From Patiria pectinifera (Eukaryota > Echinodermata > Asteroidea > Valvatida > Asterinidae), in assembly GCA_029964075.1 (NCBI GenBank), contig CM057149.1, forward strand, positions 25,186,197-25,250,196: 64,000 nucleotides of DNA, in the 5' to 3' direction. Each line of letters starts with the position of its first letter. Positions within the stretch are counted from its first letter, which is position 1. Made by a program: the position numbers and the translations under genes. Under the pieces are notes generated by a model that made no database searches, was not told the origin of the DNA, and saw only the letters and a list, made by a program, of their open reading frames with translations. Shown here one piece after another: positions 46,031-56,343 of the stretch.

Positions 46031-46750
46031 ACTGCCTTGTAGAGTTAAGGCATGGAATGCTGCGGAATTTTAGGCATGGATTTTCGGTTGACTACAAATT
46101 GAAACCTAAATTTCCAAGCCTTAAAGTTGAGGCTGAATGGTGAGGTGATAATTAAAAGTGCATCAGTAGTGCAGGTCAATTTTTTTTTAATGTTTAACTA
46201 CTATAAAGTATAAATCTGATGAAGAAACTTTAACTTAGGAGTACGACAATTGTTACTATTTTTTTTTTCAATGTTGAAACTTGACAAAAGTAAAAAATGA
46301 AAGGTGGATGTTCCATATATTATAGGAACTCGGACCCTAAACTCCACAGCCAATTTAACATTGCGCCTCCTTGTAAACATGCTTTTAAAAAAAATTGGAG
46401 CAAGAAAATATTGATTTATTTTTTAAAATTTCAGTCATGGAATATAGACTTGTACATGTACACCCAAAAGTTGAGAGGATGTAGCAGATATGGGTTTTTA
46501 TTTTTTTCTGACTGGGATTTTGCTTTTTGGGGAATAATGGGGTACTTCAAATAAGCAGCCAGACAAATCAAGTCTTATCATACACTCTCTTGGCAACAGA
46601 GAGTGGTAACTGGTAAGAGTGTGTGAATTCATTGCTGGAAAATCAGGTAGAAAAATTTACTCTTCCTCCAAAATACTATCCCAACTTAAAGAGAAGCTTG
46701 GGGTCGAAAATGTCACTAATTTAGAGCACCTCATTTATTTTAAAAATGAA
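46030..46750. other. Unassigned AT-rich stretch
   Basis: Between the gag remnant and the second LINE. It contains a small hairpin CACTCTCTTGGCAACAGAGAGTG (about 46583-46605). No gene seen. Confidence 0.4.
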
Positions 46751-46759
46751 AAAAAAAAT

Positions 46760-48550
46760 AAGTTAACGCCCACAGGGGTGGGCTAATAAACTATACAATC
46801 CCCGAAAATGGTTGGCCCTTATTGCATAAATTGATATTATAACGATGAATTTGCTAAAGCGCCTTTTAGCGCATACAAGATATAAGAAACTTAATGCATG
46901 AAGAGGTAAGTTGTTATTCTTTTTTCTGAACAGAGAAATGGAGATGGAGTTCCTGAGAGCTTGTGGTAGATTTTTCCAGAGCTTTGGAGCAGAGGAACAA
47001 AAGGACATCTCGCCAGCGTGCTTTTTAGTTATTGGGCGGATGAACGGGTAGTGCGAGTTGGGACGTGGCGTTCCAAACAGTCAGAAATGAAGTCTGGAGT
47101 CAGTGAAGTCATGAGTGACTTGAGGACTAGGAGATCAATTTTGAAGGTGATGCGTTTGTGTACAGGAAGCCAGTGGAGATCGTGTATTAGCGGAGTGCTA
47201 GCGGGAAGAGCAAACACAAGTCGGGCTGCCTTGTTTTGTCGACTGAGGTCTTTCTGGCTGAGTCCACCAAGTAGAGAATTGCAATAATCCAGACGCGATA
47301 GCACGAACGCCCTCACTGCGTTGAGACATGTTGTTTGATCAATAAATCTCCTGATTCTCCAGATGTTGCGAATTTGGTAGTTGACAGATTGACACACTTG
47401 TGTGACGTGATCGCTCAGACTGCCGGTTTGATGAAAAGTAAATCCGAGGTTACGAACATGGTTTGAAAGTTTGATGAGGGTGTTGCCCAGGGTGATAGTG
47501 ATGTCTTTTACTTGTTGCAGTGAGAGATGGCGTGGGGAGGCTGTAATGAGAAACTCGGTTTTTCCTTCATTAGGCTTGAGTTTGTTGACTGACATCCACT
47601 TATTGATCTGAGATCCACAATTGGTGAGCCTGTTTAGGGTTGTCTGAATATCTTCGGTGTCCATGGGATTGAATGGTATAATGTGGTACAGTACATTACA
47701 TTGGCGTAGAATGTCACCGATCGGCTTAGTGTACATGGTGGAAAACAACGGGCTGACAACAGTCGTCACCGTTTTCACGAAGAGCCACATATGTCGATTT
47801 TGAAGAAAAATGGTTTTCGAGATAACCGCAAAAGAAGTTTCTCATTTTTTAAAACTGCAAAAAAATACCACTTTGCAACAACTTTTTGAAGCAAGGAAAC
47901 CATCACACTATTCTGTGTGAGCTGAATTTTAACATGAACCCAGTAATAAGACTTAATTCAGCAGTTAATTAGTAACAATTAATTAGTAAAGATATGTGGC
48001 TCTTCGTGAAAACGCAAATTCAGGTTTCCGACATATTGGCCCTTTCTGTTCAATGTGTATTTCCATAGGAGCGCGTGAGTACGAGTACGCGCGCGCAGCT
48101 GAAAATGTAACAAAGATATGTGGCTCTTCGTGAAAACGCAAATCTCATTTGACCTACTTTTACGTATTTCCGTGCAATGGGTTTTGTACGCGTTCAAAGG
48201 GCCAAAATGTATGTGGCTCTTCGTGAAAACGCAAAATTCATTTATCGAGATTTTGGCCCCTTGCAACGAAATGGTTAAAGTACATTGTTGTAAAGCAAAA
48301 TATTGAAAAAAAAATCAAAATCGAAAAATTGGTAATTTTTGACATATGTGGCTCTTCGTGAAAACGGTGACGAACTGAGCCTTGAGGAAGACCAAATTTA
48401 AGGTAGCGGGCATCAGAGGATTTCCCATGTATACTGACTCGATTTGAGTGATTCTGAAGATAAGAGGGTATCCAATCAAGAGCAGTTCCAGTAATACCAT
48501 ATAATGACTGTAGGCGTTTGATTAGGGTATCGTGGTCGATCGTAGTGGTT
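46760..48550 (-). pseudogene. LINE (L2/CR1-like) reverse transcriptase fragment inserted in Gypsy A
   Basis: Minus-strand order: DHDTLIKRLQSLYGITG, SYLQNHSNRVSIHGKSSD, FGLPQGS, then (across the MITE at 47764-48372) VSPLFSTMYTKPIGDILRQC, INKWMSVNKLKPNEGKTEFL, LSRLDYCNSLLGGL, AARLVFALP, LHWLPVHKRITFKI and CSSAPKLWKNLPQALR. These are RT palm-to-thumb and C-terminal motifs of the L2/CR1 group. It is 5'-truncated at about 48550, where Gypsy A RNase H resumes. A frameshift lies near 47020. Confidence 0.85.
47764..48372. mobile_element. About 609-bp MITE with 33-bp TIRs, inserted in the LINE RT
   Basis: The left end TCGTCACCGTTTTCACGAAG, continuing to AGCCACATATGTC, has its inverted partner at 48340-48372. 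Removing it rejoins the RT motif GLPQGS-V-SPLFS. AAC flanks both sides, giving a short (3-5 bp) target duplication. Three further direct copies of GTGGCTCTTCGTGAAAACGC, the TIR core, lie inside at about 47996, 48119 and 48211. No ORF of its own. Confidence 0.85.
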
Positions 48551-49790
48551 ACTTACCTGAAATACTTCAGACAGTGCCTATATGGCCAGAGGACCACTGT
48601 GAGAACTGACCATGCTGTTTTGAAGTGGTTACTTCGATTCAAGAACCCTGAGGTCAGCTAGCCAGGTGGCTGGATGTTATTTCTGAGAACGACATTGCCA
48701 TCCACCATAGACCGGGGAAATAGCACACCAACGCAGATGGGATGTCCAGAAGGCCATGTAGACAATGTGGTCGAGAAGAGACTACTGAGGTGATACAGGA
48801 GTCAGAAGGGTTGGGAATACCGGCTCCCGAGGAAAAGGCAGAACCTGACGTGAGAGGCGTAGTGGCTCAGCCGGGTACATCTCAAGAAGCCATGCGCAAG
48901 GCACAACTTGCAGACAAGACCATATGTTGGGTCTTCGAGGCAAATTAAAGAGAGAGGGAACGATCGCGCTGCCTCGGACGAGATTTCTCAAACCTCTGCT
49001 ACCAGGAAAAAATATTGGTCGCTACGGGATCAATTGGAGATCCAGGATGGACTTTTGGTCAGAAGATGGGAATCTGATGATAGCAAGGTCATCAGATGGC
49101 GGGTAATCCTACCCGAAGGATTCCGAGAGGAACTTTTGAGTGAGTTGCATGGTGGCAAACTCAGTGGCCATTTTGGAGTGGGCAAGACCATGGCCAAGAT
49201 CAAGCTCAGGTATTATTGGCCAGGAATCTTTGCGGATTTGCTTGGGCCACTGCCTAAGACCGACACTTGTAAAACACGAACCACAGCGTACAACCCGAAA
49301 TCAGATGGCCTAGTAGAGAGGTTTAATAAAACCCTCATCAACGTTGTTGCCATGGTAATTGACGAGAAACGTAGGCAAAGGGACTGGGATGAATACCTCC
49401 CCTACGCTGTGTTTTCTTACAGATATACACCACAAGACTCAACGGGAGAGTCACCTAACCTTATGATGTGAGGTAGGAAAGTTATGTTGGCAGTAGACTT
49501 AGTAACAAAAGCAGCAGTACAACCGAAAAGCTGAGGAGACTGGCTTGAAAGAAGGGCAATTTATTTGGATATGTAACCCAGCAACCAAACGAGGATTGAG
49601 TCCCAAGCTGAGACTGCGTTGGGAGGGCCCGTTTCCCATCCTCGACAAGCTGTCAGACGTCACCTTCAGAGTTCAGCTAAAGAAAGGCAGTAAACCCCGC
49701 ATTATTCATTGAGATCGACTGAAACCCTACCGGGGTGAAGCTATCGAGCATTGGGATCGACAACCCAAGATAGATAGACCGGCCGACCCA
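48551..49790 (+). pseudogene. Gypsy A RNase H, integrase (core deleted) and C-terminal remnant
   Basis: YLKYFRQCLYG, RTDHAVLKWLLRFKNPE, ARWLDVISENDIAIHHRPG and NADGMSRRPCRQCGR form the end of RNase H and the cysteine tether. The integrase zinc-binding part follows (ELHGGKLSGHFGVGKTMAKI, LRYYWPGIF). The frame then jumps at about 49245 directly to TTAYNPKSDGLVERFNKTL, so the part of the core carrying the first two catalytic aspartates is deleted without losing the frame. A C-terminal RLRWEGPFPILDKLSDVTF (GPF/Y module) ends the remnant. Confidence 0.8.
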
Positions 49791-49893
49791 AAAGAAGTGC
49801 CGCCAGTTCCGCGAAGGCGAAAATATTTAGCAGCGCCTGTGGGGAAGGTTTCAAACAGAGCCAAAGCCTGTGGCGACACAAGAAGTTGGTCCA

Positions 49894-50139
49894 ATGGCTC
49901 ACCTGTTCTGCAAGATGTGCCATTATCACTTCAACAGGAGAGACAATCTCCGTCGTTACTACCGGCACCGCCATCCACATTTCCTGAGGGAGGTAGACAG
50001 TATCGAGAGGAGAGCGCTGAGTCCGGATACAAAACATGCTGATCGAGGGGAGAGTTCAACGACTCGCCGGGTGATGGTACCATCAGGCACCAGCCCCCAC
50101 TGCTGCAGTGGCAGAGATCTCGAGGCCCAAGCCGATTGA
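49894..50139 (+). CDS. Small zinc-finger-like ORF downstream of Gypsy A pol
   Basis: An 81-codon frame from an ATG at 49894. It begins MAHLFCKMCHYHFNRRDNLR, continuing RYYRHRHPH, close to a C2H2 finger (F-x-C-x2-C-x3-F-x5-L-x2-H-x3-4-H), although the first zinc-ligand histidine position holds Tyr. The rest is charged and Ser/Thr-rich. It lies between the pol C-terminus and the right LTR. Either it is the decayed tail of pol read in a new frame or an extra ORF of this Gypsy lineage; I cannot decide. Confidence 0.35.
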   Translation: MAHLFCKMCHYHFNRRDNLRRYYRHRHPHFLREVDSIERRALSPDTKHADRGESSTTRRVMVPSGTSPHCCSGRDLEAQAD

Positions 50140-50899
50140 AGATGCAGAGCCACCAGCGGAAGGTCTGGGCGATGTTGCAATGATAAGTCTGTGGCCGACT
50201 CCGATCTCCCCCTTGGTTGCCCCGAAGATCCCCGATGCCTCACCAATCTACTTACGAAAGAAACCACGCAGCTTCATGCAGTTGATGAAGAAGAGCGCAC
50301 CATCGATCGGTAGACAGCTCTCCATCGTCGATGCCACCACAAAGCCCAATTGAAACAAGTGCTCGTGAGGTAGAACGCCCAGAGGAACCAACCCGACAAA
50401 AGAAGAACATGCGTGTGGTCGTCTGCGAGAGGAACATCCACCCATGTGTAAGTGGGAGACATCTGTATCGAGCGAGAAGAGTGCCAGACATTACATAACA
50501 CTAGGATCTTTGACAGAAAGCGAAGATAAAAGTGTAGAGTCTCTGTAAATAGTCGTTGAGTTACACCTGTAAAGCAGATTTCTGCAAAGTTTTTGTTTTA
50601 CATGCTTATTTGGTCACTACAATGTATATTTGTTTTCATAAGATATACAATTATATTGTATTTATTGTTTATTTTATGTAGAGAATTAGTAGTGAGGTTT
50701 ACAACAAGAAAAAAGTAGACCTCATACAGAATAAAGAGGGTTTCTGAGGTTTGAAAGAAGGCAAAGTAAATCTCAGAGGTTTATAAATACTGTTTTGTTT
50801 ATGATGTGATTAAGGTAAGATTTTGCACATTATAGTTTTTTTTGTTAAGCTTAATGAAACAAGGACGTTTCAAGCTAGGCAATAAGCATTGGGCCAGTG

Positions 50900-51427
50900 T
50901 GACGGAACAAGACGTAGATGTATCGCCTGGGTGGCGAACCTAATTCCTTAATTGTAAAGAGGCAAAGTGCACCCTCAAACACACACGAACTGTACATTTT
51001 ATAGTCAGTTGCAATCCAGCCATCGATGAGTAAACATCGTATGTGAGTCAGAGCATCTTGGTTCAATCGAGAGGTTTGTACTTTTGAACCACACAACCTC
51101 AGTCCGGGACGAGAGGTTGTGAGAGCACAATGATGCTAGCAGAGCTGAAGTTGACCCATTCCTTCCGTAGCGGTGAAGTGCTTTACGTCTTGCCGGCCCC
51201 CATCAGCAGTATATAATACCAGGGGTAAGGAAATTACACATGTATAGCGAAGCATAATTGCTGATTTGCTGGCAGAGCTGTGAAATCTGCAGTAATCTGC
51301 AGGGGATTGTGTAGTGTTTGGGTTGAAAGGATCTCCTGTACGTCGGGTTACTGAGAGGATTTGTGGACCAGTAATAAACCAGTAATGAGTTTTCTGTTTC
51401 TAACTCGGTTGTGTGTTCCTCTTATCT
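50900..51427 (+). repeat. Right LTR of Gypsy A
   Basis: About 528 bp, matching the left LTR parts. TATATAATACC at about 51209 is a TATA candidate. The end abuts the long-TIR element at 51425. Confidence 0.8.
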
Positions 51428-52912
51428 ATATATATAAGAGAGAGTTTTACTCGGCCTCCGAGACGATGTTTGCTCCTGAAAGAATCCGAGACCGCGGGCT
51501 TCCGCGGCGCCAAAATCGCTCCACGTCCGTGGAAAAATGCGGAGGGTGTCTTCCGCCGGGTCGGACACTTCGGGTCGTCCTATTTTTCCGGTACGGACTG
51601 GCGATCCGTTTCGTCGTTTTTTCGTGACTGCGTTTTGCACTGGAATTTGCCGTCGTGTACGCTTTCACCTTGACTGCCTGGCCGCCCCCTGTGCTCGCTT
51701 TTCTGCGAGTCTAGACTGTTCGAGGTCAGTGGCTTCGACGTAGGGGTTCCGTTTACGTGTTCTACTTGGCCGTTCTGCAAAAGTGTTCACCAAACGGTTG
51801 TATGGGGTGACCTTGGTAAAATATTTTTTTCTCCGTGGTGCGTGGCCACCAAGTGTCCCTATTCTTCCATATGCTTTGCTTGCCGCCCCTGCGCTGAGTG
51901 CAACGAATACTCAGAATGACTACACATTAGTATGCCTTGCGCGGTCTGATCAATCGAAAGTCTACGCTGCGTAGTACTTCCGGGCTATGCGCAAAATCTT
52001 CGATGGCAACGCGTACTGCAGCCTACTCCAAGCCCTGGAAACGAGGTTGGGTCTACGGTGCTCGCTATTCGAAGCGCAAGCATGTGACGTGATAAAGTGC
52101 TCTGTTGTGGCCGGAACAGCGGTGCGCTTCCACCAAAGCTGAGCGTTGTGAGTTCGCTGCCCGCCACGTATAATTCAGTGTCGCGTTATAATTTCGGGGG
52201 CCTGTTTGGTATCAACGAAGGATCCATGCATTGTAACAAAAAACATCGACGAAAAAGCGTCCGACCCCGCGGAAGACACCCTCCACATTTTTTTTCACGG
52301 ACGTGGAGCCATTATGCCGTCGCCGGAGACTGCAGTCTCGGAATCTTTCAGGAGCAAACATTTCTCGGAGGCCGAGTAAAAACGTCGCGTGATAGAGTGA
52401 TGTTGCTTCCATAATGTGTTTACAGCTCCATCCTTCCACTAGCTCTATGTTTCCACCAAGGCTGAGCGTTGTTAGTTGGCTGCCCGCCACGTCACGGTAT
52501 AATTCAGTGTCGCGTTAAAATTTCGGGGGCCTGTTTGGGATCAACGAAGGATCGATGCATTGCTTCAAATATCGCGATCTTGAACGCAGTCTCAAAAAAC
52601 TGACAAAACGAATCGCCGGTCCGTACGGAAAAATTAGGACGACCTGAAGTGCTTGATTTAGCGGAAGAAATTCTCCGTATTTTTCTATGGACGTGGAGCC
52701 ATTTTGGCGTCGCGGTCGCGATCTTGAACGCAGTCACAAAAAATCGACAAAATGGATCGCCGGTCCGTACGGAAAAATTAGGACGACCTGAAGTGCCTTA
52801 TTTGGCGGAAGAAATTCTCCGTATTTTTGGCGTCACGGGAGACTGCGGTCTCGGATCCTTTCAGGAGCGAACATTTCTCGGAGGCCGAGTAAAACATGCT
52901 CTTATATAGATG
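51425..52912. mobile_element. Composite element with long inverted repeats
   Basis: The left end (ATCTATATATATAAGAG...TTTTACTCGGCCTCCGAGA) and the right end (TCGGAGGCCGAGTAAAACAT...CTTATATAGAT) are inverted copies of about 190 bp. They contain GGATCCGAGACCGC-type and CGTACGGACCGGCGATCC-type blocks. Two more inverted-orientation copies lie inside (about 52245-52385 and 52590-52720). A unit with CCGCCACGT...AATTCAGTGTCGCGTTA and GGGGGCCTGTTTGG is repeated at about 52120-52230 and 52440-52565. No transposase is recognisable. Confidence 0.6.
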
Positions 52913-52919
52913 GTGGACC

Positions 52920-54380
52920 AACTTGAATAAAAGTTTTCCCTCGCAGACGGTCTCGCAAAATGTAAGAAGTTCAAGTTAACGTTTGTTGAAGAGTCCAATA
53001 CTGAAACTTAATTATGACCTTCCTCCATCATTCGGACTGTTTCTAATTTTATGGTAACACTCAACATTTTCATTGCAAATGACAACTTCACGTTTGATTG
53101 CATTATGATTTATTGTCAAAACTGTACAATCAGCCTTCGCCTGTGTACGGTAACCTTTTCACTACGTTTTCCCGGCAATGCGACTGCCTCACAAAATGCC
53201 AATTTAACAGACCAACGGGAACATTTTACAGACAGTTGTCATGGTACATAATTATCATGTGCGTAAATCGGTGGAGAACAGGGGGACCCCCCCCCTACAT
53301 TTTAAAGCGGGGACATTGTTTGGTCCCCCCACTTTTTCTTCCCCTAATAAAAAATGTAGCCTACTATAATGATTCTATTGCTCAGAATACCGTGTAGCTG
53401 ATTCAATTACCCCAAGCTCGAAGATGATGTTTAAAAGATGATCTCTTGCTCAATTGGTTTTAGTGGTCAGAAATTGCCTCAGATAACACCACAAAAATTG
53501 CTTTTCTATAACTGCATGTCTCCTCAATGATCCCCCATTTACATTTAACTGCCCAGATTTTCATCCCCAACACTACGCCCTATATACCCAATCTATGATC
53601 GGGTAAATCAGCTTGTCTACAATAAATTTGTACCACATATCAGGCAGAGTAGTTCTCAATTCCTTGCCCGTTGGTATATTTCCAACAAACGGACAGGCCT
53701 AGAACATTCCATCAGTTCTCCGTTAGTGACACTTTCCCCCTTTCGTGTTTATAACCGCTCATGCATACGGGTGGATAATAAATATTTGTGTGGGAATAAT
53801 AGGGCTTAAAAAGAATACGGAAGGGTGTGAGTCCAAAAACCAAGTCCACCACACTTGTCATTTGATTGGTGGAACTCACATCATTAATTATCAAACTAAC
53901 TTTATTCCGGATCTTTAAAGAGAAAAGTCACAAGGAATCGAATTAATCAAACAAAAAGACAACATTCTAGATTTACAACCAAAAAGGTAATACAAAATAA
54001 CAAAACTATAATTCAAGAAACAAAATCAAAACCAAAATAGAAACTCAAGACCAAAAGAACCAAAAACCAGAAACTCTAAACCAACCAAAGACTAACACCT
54101 ATAGAAAACCAACTATAAAACAAAGACTAAAACCTAACATCCATCCCGGTGTGAATTAAGTGGATCTTAAAGAACACTCTGGCAAACTCGAGCAGAACAC
54201 CACAAAATAAGACACGAAAAGTAATGAACATATACATGGATAATAAGAAACTTTGAACAATCAAAACAAGGTTAAAGCTACAATTAGTGGGTCATGAGTA
54301 ATGAGGACAATGTCACATGGCCCTGCTACAGTCTTGCCAAAAACAACAAAAGCTCTGGTCACTTACTAAAAAACAAGCTG
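52920..54380. other. No gene; degraded repeats
   Basis: A G/C-run block at about 53280-53345 resembles hAT-like MITE interiors. TCTACAATAAATTTGTACCA (53618) and CTCATGCATACGGG (53758) match sequence next to the Gypsy A left LTR (43690-43760), so another repeat family is present at both places. Confidence 0.4.
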
Positions 54381-54383
54381 GGT

Positions 54384-54900
54384 CTAATCACAAGGCTGGT
54401 TTGGTTTCCCAAAAGAAAATATCCTGGCTCTGTCAAATCTTAGGTTCAGCGGCACGGCTAAATATAAATATGATGGCCCTTTATCAAAGCTAAGATTCGT
54501 TTTCAATTTGGCTTTATACAAGCTGTTATTTATATTCTGATCAAATATATTAAAACTTCGTACAGTTTGATATTTCTGTAAGAAAACATTGACTGATGTT
54601 GAGCTGGAAACTAAAGTTAAGTTAATTGTTATCGTCGTGATACTATTTGGCCACTTAGCTGTGTTACAACTGATAATGTAGTAACCAACGGATAACGTAT
54701 CACCAACCGATATTGTATCACAAATTGACCGATATTGTATCATTAACCGATAATGTAGCAAAAATTACATTATCAGTTGTAACAACCTGTGCAAAGGTTT
54801 CAGCTGGAAAGGTCAGCCCGCCGGTTGCATCACTCTTCTCGAGTTCATTGGCATTCTCAGGTGCCTACATGGAATTTTTCAAAGTTTTTCGAGTCTTGAT
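54384..54900 (-). pseudogene. Possible GAIN/polycystin-1-like ectodomain fragment
   Basis: After an acceptor-like TTCCATGTAG, the minus strand reads APENANELEKSDATGGLTFP then AETFAQVVTTDNVIFATL. A tandem repeat of TGATACAATATCGGT breaks the frame. A second frame reads TLVSSSTSVNVFLQKYQTVR, then FDQNI and FDKGPSYLYLAVPLN. The VxVFLxK...FD...YLYLxV pattern is like the region before the GPS in polycystin-1-like and some adhesion GPCR proteins. No GPS cysteines or donor site follow. It may be an exon relic; similarity is judged by eye only. Confidence 0.3.
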
Positions 54901-54944
54901 AATATTGGGACGCACTTACTAAAAAAAAACCCGCTGCTAAGTAT

Positions 54945-56011
54945 TGTAACGTCTCTCTGGGGTGAGAGACATTATCAAATAAAGAGTCAGATACAAATAT
55001 CTTACACACACACACTAGTACTTTATTCTGGATTATTTACATCTCAGGTCAATAGAGGGCGCACTATATATACGTGTACATGTCAGGAACTCTGTCGGGG
55101 TCAGAGCCCAGATCATCCATCTAATGCATCATAATGCGGGAGCTCTGTGTAGGTCAGAGGCTCAGCTCAAGAACCTACTGGGTGAGAGCCCAGTACAACA
55201 ATGACCAGAACTTCCATTTCTGCGCGCTTTATATAGACTTTTGGGTGCGCGTCTTAGCCAATGGGAGCATTGGATTCTGGTAGTTATGAATAATGCATAC
55301 GTGTACAAAGGCATGGGGAAAGTTCTCTATGGGAGATTTGTACACGATTGACTTAGACAATCTACTGGAAGAAAGTCCGAGAGCAGTGGTTAGCGGGCGA
55401 AGTAGGATCACTCGTGGGTGCGTTACGGGGAACTGATCCTCAAGGAAAAGGGAAAGAGAATAACTTCTCGGTACATAGGCTTGTGTACAAGACTTAGTCT
55501 CTAGACTAGGTAAGAATCTACACACTAATGCTATGGAGTAAAACTATGAGATGAAGGACGTAACCTGACCTCTAGCTACCGTAGGTCTCGGCCAGTGGGT
55601 TAGCGGGACACACTCGCTGGGGTGTACGGGGTCACTAAGGGGTGAATACACGGGTAGGTTTTAGAGAGCCACATTCGCTAAATGCTCGGGGTCAATGTGG
55701 GTCGGATGCGAGGTAAGGTGTGTGAGGGGAATTCGCATTGACTCCGGGGAAAGGTGGAGGGAAAATCGTTAAGTCCTAAGTACATATCCCATGGCGGTAC
55801 ATGTTCAATAGCAGTGAGTGCTACATGCATTGCGCGCTATACAATAGCGTACTGTACAATGTGCTGCACACTTCTACGTGTGTCTAAGACTTCGCGGTAA
55901 GCTGCGCGCTGTGTGAGGGCACACAGGATCGCTGCAAGCATTACGCTGTGCACGGAGTGGAATGGATTGGTTGGGAAAGAAGTAAACTACGCAATTTGCG
56001 GGAACGCAACA
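54945..56011 (-). repeat. 3' LTR of Gypsy B (1,067 bp)
   Basis: Matches 62259-63934 minus its insertion. Minus-strand TATA box TATATAAAG at 55235-55227 and AATAAA at 55027-55022 mark U3, R and U5. Confidence 0.95.
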
Positions 56012-56035
56012 CTATCTCCCCCTAGTTTTTACAAC
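56012..56035 (-). promoter_or_regulatory. Polypurine tract of Gypsy B
   Basis: AACTAGGGGGAGATAG directly precedes the 3' LTR on the minus strand. Confidence 0.7.
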
Positions 56036-56343
56036 GTCCTCGTTGTAATAAAAGGAATTACTGAATAACAAGAGTAAGGGAAAAGCAAAGATAACTGGAG
56101 CGCTAAAAACATGCAAAAAGTATAAAACTTAAAAGTGAACATAAAGAAAACAACGAACGGTTTACATTTCCTTTAAATGCGGATAAATGAGAGATAATCA
56201 AAACAAAAAGAAGGTAAATATTCATCTAAAACGACGAAAATAAAAGTTCAGTGTTCATAGCGATGGAGGGGAAAACACTGAGTTCATTCACTCGGCACAG
56301 TTCATCGACCATGAATAAGCGTCGTGGAAATGGAGCTGGGAGA

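Larger units (their letters stand above)
40859..51427 (+). mobile_element. Heavily rearranged Ty3/Gypsy retrotransposon (Gypsy A) with nested LINEs
   Basis: LTRs at 40859-41297 plus 43636-43692 (left, split by a LINE) and 50900-51427 (right) share about 500 bp, including CCTCAAACACACACGAACTG, TATATAATACCAGGGGTAAG and AACTCGGTTGTGTGTTCCT. Between them in plus orientation are gag remnants, then RNase H, integrase and C-terminal remnants. Protease, RT and the integrase core are gone. Invaders are a LINE in the left LTR and another LINE in the RNase H region, which itself carries a MITE. Confidence 0.85.

Noticed and set aside
55229-55525. 98-codon frame repeated at 62474-62836
   Set aside because: It is duplicated only because both copies lie in the Gypsy B LTRs; no coding signature.
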